From NCBI RefSeq assembly GCF_003201195.1, contig NZ_QICQ01000003.1, forward strand, positions 53,743-117,742: 64,000 nucleotides of DNA, read 5' to 3'. The DNA comes from Nitrosomonas eutropha (GTDB lineage Bacteria; Pseudomonadota; Gammaproteobacteria; Burkholderiales; Nitrosomonadaceae). Positions 1 to 8,639 of this stretch are shown piece after piece; the first letter of the stretch is position 1; the number at the start of each line of letters is the position of its first letter. The notes under the pieces are model-generated. The model was not told the DNA's origin and searched no databases. It saw only the letters and a list, made by a program, of their open reading frames with translations. The position numbers and the translations under genes were made by a program.

Positions 1-389
1 TCACTACCGTAGCTGGAAGCAGGCAGAATATGTAATGTAATGTAATGTGATCCATCACATCACGGTTGACGATGCATTCTGAGAAATCAAAGGTCGTTTA
101 CTGCAAGGACAACAACCGCGCCGAACAGCATCCGCATATGAGCTTCGCCTTCCTGGGCTTCACGTTCAAACCGAGGAAGGCTCACAGCAAGTAAGACCAA
201 CTCTTCACGAGCTTCACTGCCGGGAGCCAGTGACGATGCCGATGCCTTGCAGCAGATGCGCCAGAGCGGTGCATCGCTCTGGCGACTCAACCGCCAGACA
301 CACGTGACGCTGTGGCCGACGTGGCTCGGCTCTACAACCCCGTGATACAGGGGTTAAACTACCTCGAGTTTCTCATGCGAAGCGACTAA
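1..389 (+). pseudogene. Remnant of group II intron reverse transcriptase/maturase
   Basis: Reading the plus strand from about position 54 gives a stretch containing KVVYCKD (about 90-110) and FAFLGFTFKPRK (144-179), the hallmark segment following the catalytic domain of group II intron reverse transcriptases. It stops at 192-194. The same frame continues with LFTSFTAGS, a stop (231-233), a degenerate stretch and then VADVARLYNPVIQGLNY (about 315-365), which resembles the maturase X domain, ending at 387-389. Upstream the frame is closed at 48-50. The catalytic YADD part is absent and several stops interrupt the frame, so this is a decayed 3' fragment. Its end abuts the 3' end of the minus-strand EAL-HDOD gene. 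The family assignment rests on motifs recognised by eye. Confidence 0.7.
30..62. repeat. Short tandem TGTAA repeat beside an inverted TGTGAT/ATCACA pair
   Basis: Three consecutive copies of the pentamer TGTAA begin at about position 31 and run into TGTGATCCATCACA, a small palindrome. The tract lies directly upstream of the group II intron remnant, where its reading frame breaks down. It may mark the junction at which the element was truncated. No function is claimed. Confidence 0.4.
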
Positions 390-1615
390 TGTATATGATT
401 GGCCCAATCCAGGGCATCAAGCTCTGCTTTTGCCAAGCTGGTTTGATCCAGGAATTCAAGCCCAGTCATAATGCTCTCTACTTGTTTCATATCCCTTTTT
501 TCTCTGGCTTCAATCAGTCTCAATTTGCAGCCAAGTCGTCCTTCACGATGCAACAGCGCACGAATAACTTCATCTGGCATTTCCAGTTTATTCACTATCT
601 GTTGAATATCCATACTGAACAATGTATCCAGTAAAGACATTATTCCAGTCATGAAAGCTCGATCTTGGTAATTCTTATCATGCGGGCGATCAATGGTAGC
701 AATCAGCTCCATCAACCTTCCGCGAATGGCAGCTGTTTGCATCAATGCATTGTTATTGGTTAATTTTCCGGCAGGATCAGCAGCATAGAGCAGTAACTGA
801 ATCCATCTTTGTAAAGGACGATAGCCCATCACTATCAAAGCCTGTCGTATAGAGCCGATTTTATGAGGTAATGCTGCTGCCACAGAATTAACCACACGTA
901 AAAGACTATAGCTCAGGCCTGGTTTGTGCTTGAATAACCGCTCAATCTCATCAATCTCGGCACCGTGCATCACTAACGACAACAAACGCAACAGAAATAA
1001 TCTGCTGGATTTGATCTTGCTACCTGAAACAATGATAGGTTTGGCAAAGAAGTAGCCCTGGAACATCTCAAATCCCAAATCCATACATATCCTCGCCCGC
1101 TCCGGACTATTCACCTTCTCTGCCAGCAGGATAACCGGCCATGCTTTCAGTTTCTGGATCAATTGACTAATTTCTGCATCCGTCAATGCTAATACATCGA
1201 CCTTAATTACATTGGCAAACGGGAGCAATGCTTCGGTTCTATCATCAATACAAGTCACGTCATCCAACGCAAGGTTGTACCCCATCCGTTTCAATTCGGC
1301 GCAACGCTGTACCACTTCAGGGGTCGCCGGGATAGTCTCCAGCAGCTCCAGAACTACATGTTTACTGGGTAACAACAAAACCACATCATCCAGAAGCAAT
1401 CCATGATCGATATTGATAAACCCGCGCAGATTACCAAGAACCTGCTGGATACCCAGGTAACCGTATGCGTTCACCACCACGTTGGCCGAAGCATGAAAAC
1501 CATCTGAAACTTCTGCCTGGTTAATATCCATTGCTGTCCGAAACAGGAGCTCATAAGCGATCAACTTCTGATTGCGATCCAGAATTGGTTGCTTGCCCAA
1601 AAAAGCATTTTCCAT
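386..1615 (-). CDS. EAL-HDOD (YuxH-type) signalling protein with degenerate EAL domain
   Basis: A 409-residue protein with an EAL-like N-terminal half and a C-terminal HDOD domain. The EAL signature is degenerate: YELLFR replaces the EAL motif, although ALDDV, LAEKV and MFQGYFFAKP match the fold. Catalytic c-di-GMP hydrolysis is therefore doubtful, and a sensory or effector role is more likely. The HDOD half shows SLLRVVNS and IRQALIVMGYRPLQRW. An upstream TTG at 1639 would overlap the preceding GGDEF gene; the ATG at 1615 starts MENAFLGKQPIL, which fits the family. It lies 13 bp after the GGDEF cyclase gene in the same direction, probably co-transcribed. This arrangement suggests a c-di-GMP module, but no output target is visible. 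Confidence 0.85.
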   Translation of the reverse strand: MENAFLGKQPILDRNQKLIAYELLFRTAMDINQAEVSDGFHASANVVVNAYGYLGIQQVLGNLRGFINIDHGLLLDDVVLLLPSKHVVLELLETIPATPEVVQRCAELKRMGYNLALDDVTCIDDRTEALLPFANVIKVDVLALTDAEISQLIQKLKAWPVILLAEKVNSPERARICMDLGFEMFQGYFFAKPIIVSGSKIKSSRLFLLRLLSLVMHGAEIDEIERLFKHKPGLSYSLLRVVNSVAAALPHKIGSIRQALIVMGYRPLQRWIQLLLYAADPAGKLTNNNALMQTAAIRGRLMELIATIDRPHDKNYQDRAFMTGIMSLLDTLFSMDIQQIVNKLEMPDEVIRALLHREGRLGCKLRLIEAREKRDMKQVESIMTGLEFLDQTSLAKAELDALDWANHIH

Positions 1616-1628
1616 TAAATATCTGCTA

Positions 1629-2438
1629 TTAAGAGGCAATCATGATGCGATTTTTACCGGATTTCTTGGCCTGACAAAGCGCTTCATCCGCTCGTTTTAG
1701 TAAGGATTTCTGGCTTTCGCGAAGCTGCCGAAAAGCAATACCGCCACTGAAAGCAATTGGAACAGAACTGCCATCCATGTCTGGAAGCGTTTTTTTGGAG
1801 AAACTATTCTGCAGGCGCTGCATCACCCAAACCGCTGATTCCAGGGTGGTATCCGGCAGCAATATGACAAACTCTTCACCACCGTAGCGGGCGACCACAT
1901 CACTTGGTCGTAGCGATTTTTTTGCCAGCTTTACCAGATGAATCAGGACATCATCACCGAACTGGTGGCCATAGGCATCATTAATACACTTGAAATTATC
2001 CAGATCAATCATAACTGCACATAATGTATTTTCATTCCGGTCGGCACGTGCTGCCTCCCGTAAATAAACAGCATCCAGACCGCGCCGGTTGAATGTCCCC
2101 GTCATTGGATCGTAATGGATGAGCTCCCGCAGCTGTTCAAGCTCCAGCTTAAGTGATTCGATCTGATTCTCAGCAAGCCGCACCTGTTCTTGTGCGCTAT
2201 ATATTTCGTTGCTGTAACGCAGACTCTTGGTTTCACCCAGCACTGTATCCAGAATATCGATAATCTCGTTTACATCACTGGTTTCCCGGATTCGACGAGC
2301 GTATTGTTCAACCTGTTGACTATACTCATCTGCACCGGTTACAAGTTTCTGGCTCTTTCCTTCAGCCCTGGTTCTTTTTTTGCCTGTAGTCGAAGATTTG
2401 ACCAGCTGCAATACCTTTTTCTCATCCGAAATCTGCAC
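1629..2438 (-). CDS. Diguanylate cyclase (GGDEF domain)
   Basis: Predicted 269-residue soluble diguanylate cyclase making c-di-GMP from two GTP. The GGDEF domain begins at YDPMTGTFNRRG (about residue 109). The active-site motif GGEEF is at residues 186-190. An RxxD inhibitory site (RPSD, 177-180) sits exactly five residues upstream, so product feedback inhibition is expected. The N-terminal 100 residues form a polar, probably coiled-coil region ending in a helix (QVRLAENQIESLKLELEQL). The start is set at a GTG at 2438 because a perfect AGGAGG lies six bases upstream; the longer TTG-started frame at 2465 would run through that ribosome site. It is followed closely by the EAL-HDOD gene. Confidence 0.88.
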   Translation of the reverse strand: MQISDEKKVLQLVKSSTTGKKRTRAEGKSQKLVTGADEYSQQVEQYARRIRETSDVNEIIDILDTVLGETKSLRYSNEIYSAQEQVRLAENQIESLKLELEQLRELIHYDPMTGTFNRRGLDAVYLREAARADRNENTLCAVMIDLDNFKCINDAYGHQFGDDVLIHLVKLAKKSLRPSDVVARYGGEEFVILLPDTTLESAVWVMQRLQNSFSKKTLPDMDGSSVPIAFSGGIAFRQLRESQKSLLKRADEALCQAKKSGKNRIMIAS

Positions 2439-2640
2439 AATTATCCTCCTGAAACGGTACCGCAATCGTTGTAATCACCCGGAAAAATCCGGAAAGCCAC
2501 CTAAGAAGAGCGCCAACCGGGATTTAGAAAAACCTTGCCGAAGCATTCATTTAGTAACAGAAAGGCTAACAGAACCTGTTTAGAGCAAAAGAAGGAATTA
2601 AAGGAAAACCATGCTGGTATTCAACCATACAACCGATCAG

Positions 2641-2680
2641 ATGTTTTTATAAACATCTGGCAGGATATTAGAGATATCCT
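2641..2680 (-). terminator. Hairpins immediately after the PilB/GspE-like gene
   Basis: Right after the stop codon at 2681 a perfect seven-base inverted repeat (AGGATAT 2662-2668, ATATCCT 2674-2680, five-base loop) is followed on the minus strand by a second palindrome (ATGTTT/AAACAT, 2641-2656). The stems are AT-rich and no clean T run follows, so this may be a weak terminator or mRNA end structure rather than a classical terminator. Confidence 0.35.
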
Positions 2681-5062
2681 TTATTTGATACATACCGCAC
2701 GTACCTGATGAATATCGGTAATTCCCTGCAGCACTTTTTCTATCCCGTCCTGTTTCAGGGTACGCATGCCGTCACCCAGCGCGGTAGCCAGCATTTCAGC
2801 AACACGCGCGTGTTCCTGTACATTTTTTTTGAGTGCATCAGTAGCTGTCAGTAGCTCGTGCAAACCGACCCGGCCCGCATAACCGGTTCCCGTGCAATGC
2901 TCACAACCGGCCGGCTGATACAACGTAATCTGCCCTTTTTCATCCCCATATTGTTGGATCCAGCGGGCTTCAATTTCACGATAGGCTGCATCAGGATCAG
3001 CCTTGAAGTGCTCAATGTTTTTCAGTTCCTCACAATACTCTGTCAGTAACGCACGAATTTCCTCCCGGCTGGCCGCGTGTGCTTTTTTGCATTTACACAA
3101 CCGCCTGGCCAGACGTTGCGCCAGAATCCCCAGTAATGCATCTGAAAAATTGAATGGATCCATCCCCATATCCAGCAAGCGGATGATGGATTCCGGCGCA
3201 CTGTTGGTATGTAACGTGGCAAATACCAGATGCCCGGTAAGCGAGGCTTCGATACCGATCCCGGTCGTTTCCTTATCACGCATCTCGCCTACCATGATGA
3301 TATCCGGATCTGCTCGCAGAAAAGATTTCATGATGGTGGCAAAGGTCAGACCGGCCTTGGTGTTGATTTGTACCTGACGCAATCCTTTTTGCGTGATTTC
3401 AACCGGATCTTCCGCCGTCCAGATTTTGGTTTCCGGCCGGTTCAGATATTTGAGAATGGAATGTAGTGTTGTTGTTTTACCAGAACCAGTCGGCCCGCAA
3501 ACAAAAAATAATCCGTAGGGTTTACTGATAATTGATTTCAATTGCTCCAGATTGGCAGGAGTAAATCCCATTTTTTCCAGTGGAATCGGCTCACCCGCCG
3601 CCAAAATACGCATCACGACATCTTCCACGCCACCGGCTGAAGGAATGGTTGCAACCCGCAGCTCAATATCGAGCGGCGCAAATTTCCGGAACTTAATCTT
3701 GCCATCCTGCGGTTTACGTTTTTCTGAGATATCCAGATCACACATGATCTTGAGACGTGTCACTAACGGATTGCGGTAACTGGCGGGAATTTCGATGTAA
3801 GGCATCAGTGCACCGTCCTTGCGGAAGCGGACACTGGTTTTTCCCTTTCCGGGCAAGGGTTCAATATGGATATCTGAAACCCCCATTTTATAGGCGTCCA
3901 TGATAATGCGATTCACCAGTTTGACCAGCTCGTTGTCTGCAGCGGCCGAGGCTTCATCTGTTTCAGCTTCCCTGGTTTCTTCCACGACCTCTTCCAGATT
4001 GGAGAGCATATCGTCAATGCTGCCCCCCAGATTTTCAGCTTCTGTGGCACCATAAAATACATCCAGCGTAGCCTTGAATTCACGCTGGGTACAAACCGTA
4101 TAGATGATTTTACGCTTTGGAAAAATCTGATTGACGATACGCAAGGCCTTGATACGCTCGGGATCCAGCGTCAGCACTACCAATCCATCATTTCCATCAT
4201 CTATCGGCAACCAGCTATTGCTTTCGACAAACTCCCGTTTGAGATTTTTCAGCAGATCCAGCGGCCTGATCCGATCCGCCCTGTAACCTTCATATTTCAC
4301 ACCGAAGAAGCTGGCCAAAGCTTCGCCTATCTGTATGACGCTGATACCAAATTCATCAATCAACACATCTTCCAGATCACGGCCTGTTTCGCGTGCCCGT
4401 CTGGTCGCCAGCTCAAACTCACTGGTGCTGATCACAGCATTGACGATCAGCTGATCATAACGGGTCTTGCCCAACAGCTGCTGCATCCGGTGCTGCTTAA
4501 AGGCAGCCGCCAGCACCTGGCAAATTTCACCCAAACTATCAACTGTCTTCTGTGAAAAAGGCTCGCCAGACTTATTGTTAATGAGCTGTACTACACCCAG
4601 CAAATCATTATCACCAGCACTCGGGATCGGCACCACGAGCATCTGTTTGGTCCGGTACCCTGTTCGTTTATCCACTTCCTGCAAAAACCGCAGATATTCC
4701 CCCTGTCTCCTGAGTTCATTCCGATCATAAACATCTCTGAAATTGACAGTTTTTCTGTGTAAAGCCACGAAGCCGGCAATACTCTGTTCATTAATTGGCA
4801 ATTTCAGATCCTGGCAGGAGTCCAGCCCGGTTTTAATACGCGAAACAAGGCTGGCTCTATCACCACTTACGGTATAAATTGTCAGACGATCTGCATTAAA
4901 CACCTCGCAGATATCCCGGCTCACCTCAAACATGATTTCGTCGATATTCCCTGCTGCGTGAATCCTGTCAATCACGGAACGCAGACGATTGGCGGAATTG
5001 AGTGAAATTCCCGCTGCGGGGACAATGCCCGAACCAGCTTGAAAAACCTGAGATGTACTCAT
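2681..5062 (-). CDS. GspE/PilB-family secretion or pilus assembly ATPase with N-terminal GAF domain
   Basis: A 793-residue hexameric ATPase of the type II secretion/type IV pilus assembly class. Domains in order: a GAF domain (about residues 25-190); a GspE N-terminal/MshEN-like domain (about 200-345), of a kind that in some homologues binds c-di-GMP; then the ATPase core (about 375-793). Walker A GPTGSGKTT is at 523-531 and the Walker B/Asp box region DPDIIMVGEMRD at 585-596. Four cysteines (656, 658, 720, 723) form the expected zinc site, although the first pair is CxC rather than CxxC. No other pilus genes are adjacent, while a GGDEF and an EAL-like gene lie just downstream, suggesting c-di-GMP control. 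It starts 13 bp after the phosphodiesterase gene and probably shares its transcript. Confidence 0.88.
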   Translation of the reverse strand: MSTSQVFQAGSGIVPAAGISLNSANRLRSVIDRIHAAGNIDEIMFEVSRDICEVFNADRLTIYTVSGDRASLVSRIKTGLDSCQDLKLPINEQSIAGFVALHRKTVNFRDVYDRNELRRQGEYLRFLQEVDKRTGYRTKQMLVVPIPSAGDNDLLGVVQLINNKSGEPFSQKTVDSLGEICQVLAAAFKQHRMQQLLGKTRYDQLIVNAVISTSEFELATRRARETGRDLEDVLIDEFGISVIQIGEALASFFGVKYEGYRADRIRPLDLLKNLKREFVESNSWLPIDDGNDGLVVLTLDPERIKALRIVNQIFPKRKIIYTVCTQREFKATLDVFYGATEAENLGGSIDDMLSNLEEVVEETREAETDEASAAADNELVKLVNRIIMDAYKMGVSDIHIEPLPGKGKTSVRFRKDGALMPYIEIPASYRNPLVTRLKIMCDLDISEKRKPQDGKIKFRKFAPLDIELRVATIPSAGGVEDVVMRILAAGEPIPLEKMGFTPANLEQLKSIISKPYGLFFVCGPTGSGKTTTLHSILKYLNRPETKIWTAEDPVEITQKGLRQVQINTKAGLTFATIMKSFLRADPDIIMVGEMRDKETTGIGIEASLTGHLVFATLHTNSAPESIIRLLDMGMDPFNFSDALLGILAQRLARRLCKCKKAHAASREEIRALLTEYCEELKNIEHFKADPDAAYREIEARWIQQYGDEKGQITLYQPAGCEHCTGTGYAGRVGLHELLTATDALKKNVQEHARVAEMLATALGDGMRTLKQDGIEKVLQGITDIHQVRAVCIK

Positions 5063-5074
5063 GTTTACACTATC

Positions 5075-5839
5075 CTAAAATTCAAATATCTGATTACTCA
5101 TCAATCTGCGGGGGCTGAAACGCGTAACGCCCGCAAGAATCTCGCGCATGGCCACTTCCGCCTCTCCTTGCCGTAGGTGGGTAATATATATTTCGGCATT
5201 ATGCTGCAGTTTATTCAGTTCATTTGCCAACATAGCCGGATGAAAATGTCCGGCGCGTGCTGCGATATCCTGACCGGCGTCACTAAAGGCGGATTCGATA
5301 ATCAGATAGCGCAGGTTTGAAATCTGGTTGATAGCTTCCCATAACGCATCATCAGCAGTGGTATCGCCGGTGAATACCAGGCTGGATTGCCCGGAATCAA
5401 GCTGAAAACCTACTGCTGGAACTATATGACACGCCGGTAAAGGTGTGATCCTGCGTGAACCCAGCGCCACAGCTTCACCCACAGTAACCGGCTCATAGCG
5501 CATATAAGGATGAGCTGCATCAGGAATACAAGAAAAATCCGGCCAGATATGCCAGTTGAAAATATGTGCCTGCAGACACGCCAGTGTAGATGGCAGAGCA
5601 TGCACAATCAGTGGTCGGTCGCGCAGACTGCCGGCTGTATCTACCAGGAAAGGAATGAAAGCAATGTGATCCAGGTGGGCGTGCGTAACGAATATATGAT
5701 CAATTCTCAGCAGGTCATCCAGAGTAAGCGTGCCAACTCCGGTACCGGCATCGATCAGAATATCTTCATCCAGCAACATCGCAGTAGTATGGGAATCACT
5801 CCCTATTCCACCGCCACAACCCAATACTTTTAATCTCAA
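5075..5839 (-). CDS. Metallo-beta-lactamase-fold hydrolase, class II cyclic-nucleotide phosphodiesterase-like
   Basis: A 254-residue protein opening with KVLGCGGGIG and carrying the metal-binding THAHLDH motif, then LVFTGDT and AGHFHP. These are typical of the metallo-beta-lactamase fold and resemble class II 3',5'-cyclic nucleotide phosphodiesterases. The likely reaction is hydrolysis of a cyclic nucleotide or another phosphodiester, but the substrate is not shown by sequence. The start is taken as TTG at 5839, giving LRLKVLGCGGGIG with GGAGG ten bases upstream; a TTG at 5848 sits only one base from that GGAGG. The gene is immediately upstream of the GAF-ATPase gene, hinting that nucleotide signalling and the secretion/pilus ATPase are linked. 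Confidence 0.75.
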   Translation of the reverse strand: MRLKVLGCGGGIGSDSHTTAMLLDEDILIDAGTGVGTLTLDDLLRIDHIFVTHAHLDHIAFIPFLVDTAGSLRDRPLIVHALPSTLACLQAHIFNWHIWPDFSCIPDAAHPYMRYEPVTVGEAVALGSRRITPLPACHIVPAVGFQLDSGQSSLVFTGDTTADDALWEAINQISNLRYLIIESAFSDAGQDIAARAGHFHPAMLANELNKLQHNAEIYITHLRQGEAEVAMREILAGVTRFSPRRLMSNQIFEF

Positions 5840-5927
5840 GATTACCAATCCTCCATTCCGGATTTAACGGAAAATTGCAGCAGATCATTTACTGCAATAA
5901 ATGGAGGATTACGGCTTATTTCCGCTA

Positions 5928-6353
5928 TTATTTAAGTAATAATACCGGAACAGTTGAAAGCTGAATCAGCTTGCTGGCAACAGAGCCAAGCAGCAAGCCC
6001 TTGACAGCGCCCAACCCGCGCGGACCAATAACAATCTGGTCACATTTTATTTCTTCGGCAAATTGCAAGATCATGGTCTCCACCTCACCCACAACAATAT
6101 GGTGTCGGTAAGCGATTCCTCTTTCTTCCAGGTAATCACGAGCCTGCTTCAGGCCTTTAAGCCCTTCCTCTCGGTAATAATCCCCAATCTCCTCCTTGCT
6201 GACAAACATGGAAACATTACCAGTCAGCGGAATTCGCACATTCAATAAATGAATCTCCGGTTTTTCACGGTACCAGTCGAGCCGTTTTACAAATTCCTCA
6301 ACTGCCCGTTCGGAAGCCTCGGAACCATCCACTGGCAGTAACATTTTTAGCAT
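5928..6353 (-). CDS. Universal stress protein, UspA family
   Basis: A single-domain Usp of 141 residues. The ATP-binding signature G-x2-G-x9-G-S is present near the C-terminus (GPRG then nine residues then GS), so it should belong to the ATP-binding UspFG/MJ0577 type. The N-terminus MLKMLLPVDGSEASERAV has the conserved Asp following strand 1. An ATG with GGGGG four bases upstream supports the start. It stands alone between the phosphodiesterase gene and the TerC-like gene, all on the same strand but with gaps of about 90-110 bp. The role is likely stress tolerance; the precise trigger is unknown. Confidence 0.88.
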   Translation of the reverse strand: MLKMLLPVDGSEASERAVEEFVKRLDWYREKPEIHLLNVRIPLTGNVSMFVSKEEIGDYYREEGLKGLKQARDYLEERGIAYRHHIVVGEVETMILQFAEEIKCDQIVIGPRGLGAVKGLLLGSVASKLIQLSTVPVLLLK

Positions 6354-6464
6354 AAGACCCCCTTTTCACGTGTAACTCATCACAAACAACACTTTGATAA
6401 TCAGCTGATACTTAAAATTTACTGCTTGATCATTCTGCAACATATACCACCTGATTACCCGGAT

Positions 6465-7190
6465 TCAATCTTTCCCCAGCAAATCGACTGAAACACCCAT
6501 ACTTTTATGTATCCGGGCTGCCAGCCACTTTCCAATACCGATCACCAGCAGGGAACAGCTTAGTGGAGCAAGCCAATGCAGATAAGCAGCCTGTGTATCC
6601 ACCCACTCCTGGCTAACCGTATCAGTCGTCAGCAATCCACCAGCAATCCAGCCAAGCAAACCGGCACCGACAACAACGATAACGGGAAAACGCTCAATCC
6701 ATTTCATCACCAGTTTACTGCCCCAGACGATAATCGGCACGCTGAACAACAAGCCAAATATCACCAGAGCGAGACTGTCCCTGGCTGCGCCGGCTATACC
6801 CATAACATTGTCCAGGCTCATTACCGTATCGGCGACAATGATTGTTTTGATCACACTGGGCAGGGTTGCCCCCCCCCCCTTCACAATCGGTCCGCTTTCG
6901 CTGGCGCCCGGTTCCGGTAACAACAGTTTAACGCTGATCCACAGTAGCAAAAAAGCACCAATTATTTTTAGATAAGGTAGTGCCAATAACTGGAGGGCGA
7001 AAAAAACCAGCAGGACACGTATCCCGATCGCCCCCACCATCCCCCAGAATATTCCCTGATTACGCTTGTTCTCAGGCAAATTCCGGCAGGCCAATGCAAT
7101 GATCACGGCATTGTCAGCGCCGAGTGCAATATCAATGGCGATAATCTGAAAAACGGCAACCCAGAATTGGGGATCGGCCATTCCCATCAT
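6465..7190 (-). CDS. TerC-family integral membrane protein (YjbE-like)
   Basis: A 241-residue polytopic protein. Hydrophobic segments alternate with the conserved acidic signatures IALGADNAVIIAL (near residue 20) and DTVMSLDNVMGIAG (near 120), typical of TerC/YjbE proteins, several of which are implicated in metal (Mn) export. The start ATG at 7190 has AGGAG five bases upstream and lies two bases after the patatin stop codon, so the two genes are translationally close. The gene contains a run of 11 G on its coding strand (6869-6879 on plus, C tract) encoding Lys-Gly-Gly-Gly-Ala in the cytoplasmic or periplasmic loop between membrane segments. That run is an obvious slippage site. Confidence 0.85.
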   Translation of the reverse strand: MMGMADPQFWVAVFQIIAIDIALGADNAVIIALACRNLPENKRNQGIFWGMVGAIGIRVLLVFFALQLLALPYLKIIGAFLLLWISVKLLLPEPGASESGPIVKGGGATLPSVIKTIIVADTVMSLDNVMGIAGAARDSLALVIFGLLFSVPIIVWGSKLVMKWIERFPVIVVVGAGLLGWIAGGLLTTDTVSQEWVDTQAAYLHWLAPLSCSLLVIGIGKWLAARIHKSMGVSVDLLGKD

Positions 7191-7192
7191 TT

Positions 7193-8356
7193 TTACTCCT
7201 GTTGTCCGAAAATAAATGCAAGCACTTCATCCCGCTGCCGCAGCGTGTCCTGATAACCCAGATCAATCAGCGCCTGGCAGAAAGGTGCCTCAAACAATAC
7301 ATAGCTGAGCATGGCCGAACCTTTTGGCCCCATTGCGCCGGCAGCATGGAAAAAATAGCGGATTGTACGCGGCAAACTGCTGGCATATGCCTGCGCCAGT
7401 TCATCAATTCTTTCACTTGGTGTAATTACCATGCAGTCTATCGTACGTAACAAAGGCATATTTCCTGTTTGTGTTTCAGGAATCAAGCTGAGTGTCTGGT
7501 TAATACGTCGCAAGCGCTCAAGATCGGCATCCAGACCGTCAACAAAAATACTGTTCATCACATGTCCGGCAATCTGCGCCGGAGGTGGATAGCCAGTCAC
7601 CTTGATACGTTCGCAATCAGCTTCTTTCTTTTCATTGACGCTGATCACCAGCAAGCGATCTGCCCCCAGATGTAATGCCGGGCTCAACGGCGCAAACTGC
7701 CGCATGGAACCATCACCAAAATATTCGCGATTAACCCGGATTGCCGGAAAAATCAATGGAATCGAAGCAGACGCCATCAGGTGCTGGATACCGATACGTG
7801 ATGGAACACCGATACGCTGTGCACGCTTCCAGGGAATAATGCTGGGATTAGCCTGATAAAAAGTGACCGATTGCTCGGAAGCATAACCCCAGGCTGTTAT
7901 GCCGAGCGCATGCAGCGCCCCGGCATGAATACTCCTGCGTATGCCTCTGAAAGGCAAATGACAGGCCAGCAATTGTCTGAGCGGAGTGTTGTCCAGCAGC
8001 GAAACCGGTTTCCCCGCCATTCTGCTTGATACAATCGAGCCAAAATAGCGCAACATTGTATGTAACACGCCGATCAGATCAGAGCGATAAATCTGGCCAG
8101 TATGAAGATTGCTCCATACGGCTTCCAGCCGCTTGATTCCTGTCAAAAAATGGGTTGCCGCCATGGCGAGGCCTGCGGCGTTGATCGCCCCGGCAGAAGT
8201 GCCACAAATCACCGGAAAAGGGCTGCGTGCATGCGATGGCAGCATTTCGGCAATGGCTCGCAATGCGCCTACCTGATAAGCCGCCCGCGCACCACCGCCG
8301 GTCAGAACCAGGCCCAACCTTGGCTGCTGTGAATCATTTCGGGGTATTTCACTCAC
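7193..8356 (-). CDS. Patatin-like phospholipase
   Basis: A 387-residue lipolytic acyl hydrolase of the patatin/RssA class. The oxyanion-hole motif GGGARAAYQVG is followed by the nucleophile elbow GTSAG; the catalytic Asp lies in GDGS (a DGG/DGA variant). It would hydrolyse acyl esters with a Ser-Asp dyad, probably on membrane phospholipids. No signal peptide is evident, so a cytoplasmic or membrane-associated location is likely. The start is taken as GTG at 8356 (MSEIPRND); a TTG two codons upstream (8362) is also open. It is first in a likely two-gene unit with the TerC-like gene, and its promoter must lie in the 283 bp shared with the divergent iminopeptidase gene. Confidence 0.85.
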   Translation of the reverse strand: MSEIPRNDSQQPRLGLVLTGGGARAAYQVGALRAIAEMLPSHARSPFPVICGTSAGAINAAGLAMAATHFLTGIKRLEAVWSNLHTGQIYRSDLIGVLHTMLRYFGSIVSSRMAGKPVSLLDNTPLRQLLACHLPFRGIRRSIHAGALHALGITAWGYASEQSVTFYQANPSIIPWKRAQRIGVPSRIGIQHLMASASIPLIFPAIRVNREYFGDGSMRQFAPLSPALHLGADRLLVISVNEKKEADCERIKVTGYPPPAQIAGHVMNSIFVDGLDADLERLRRINQTLSLIPETQTGNMPLLRTIDCMVITPSERIDELAQAYASSLPRTIRYFFHAAGAMGPKGSAMLSYVLFEAPFCQALIDLGYQDTLRQRDEVLAFIFGQQE

Positions 8357-8639
8357 GAACAACTCATTTTAGGACATTCTTTACTCTGATTCCTGCCAAC
8401 ATCATTATTCTCGTTCCTGCTTACCTTTCATTACCATGCCCACACTCGCGCGACTATACAGTAACTCTCACATCAGTGAGATATTCTCATGCATCCTGCG
8501 CATCCTGCGTCAGCAAAAACCGGTTAACAACATCCTGGCCGAATCACAGGTTACAGCCCTAACAAGGCAAAGTGCTAAAATACCCTAGCACAGACACAAT
8601 CAGCATTTTCCCTAAAAACAAACTGACACATCACTCACT

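Noticed and set aside
87..290. 67-codon minus-strand frame at the left end
   Set aside because: It is antisense to the reverse transcriptase remnant, whose motifs on the plus strand are convincing.
8357..8639. Possible manganese (yybP-ykoY) riboswitch before the patatin-TerC unit
   Set aside because: Such riboswitches often precede TerC-like genes, but none of the conserved loop sequences could be found here.
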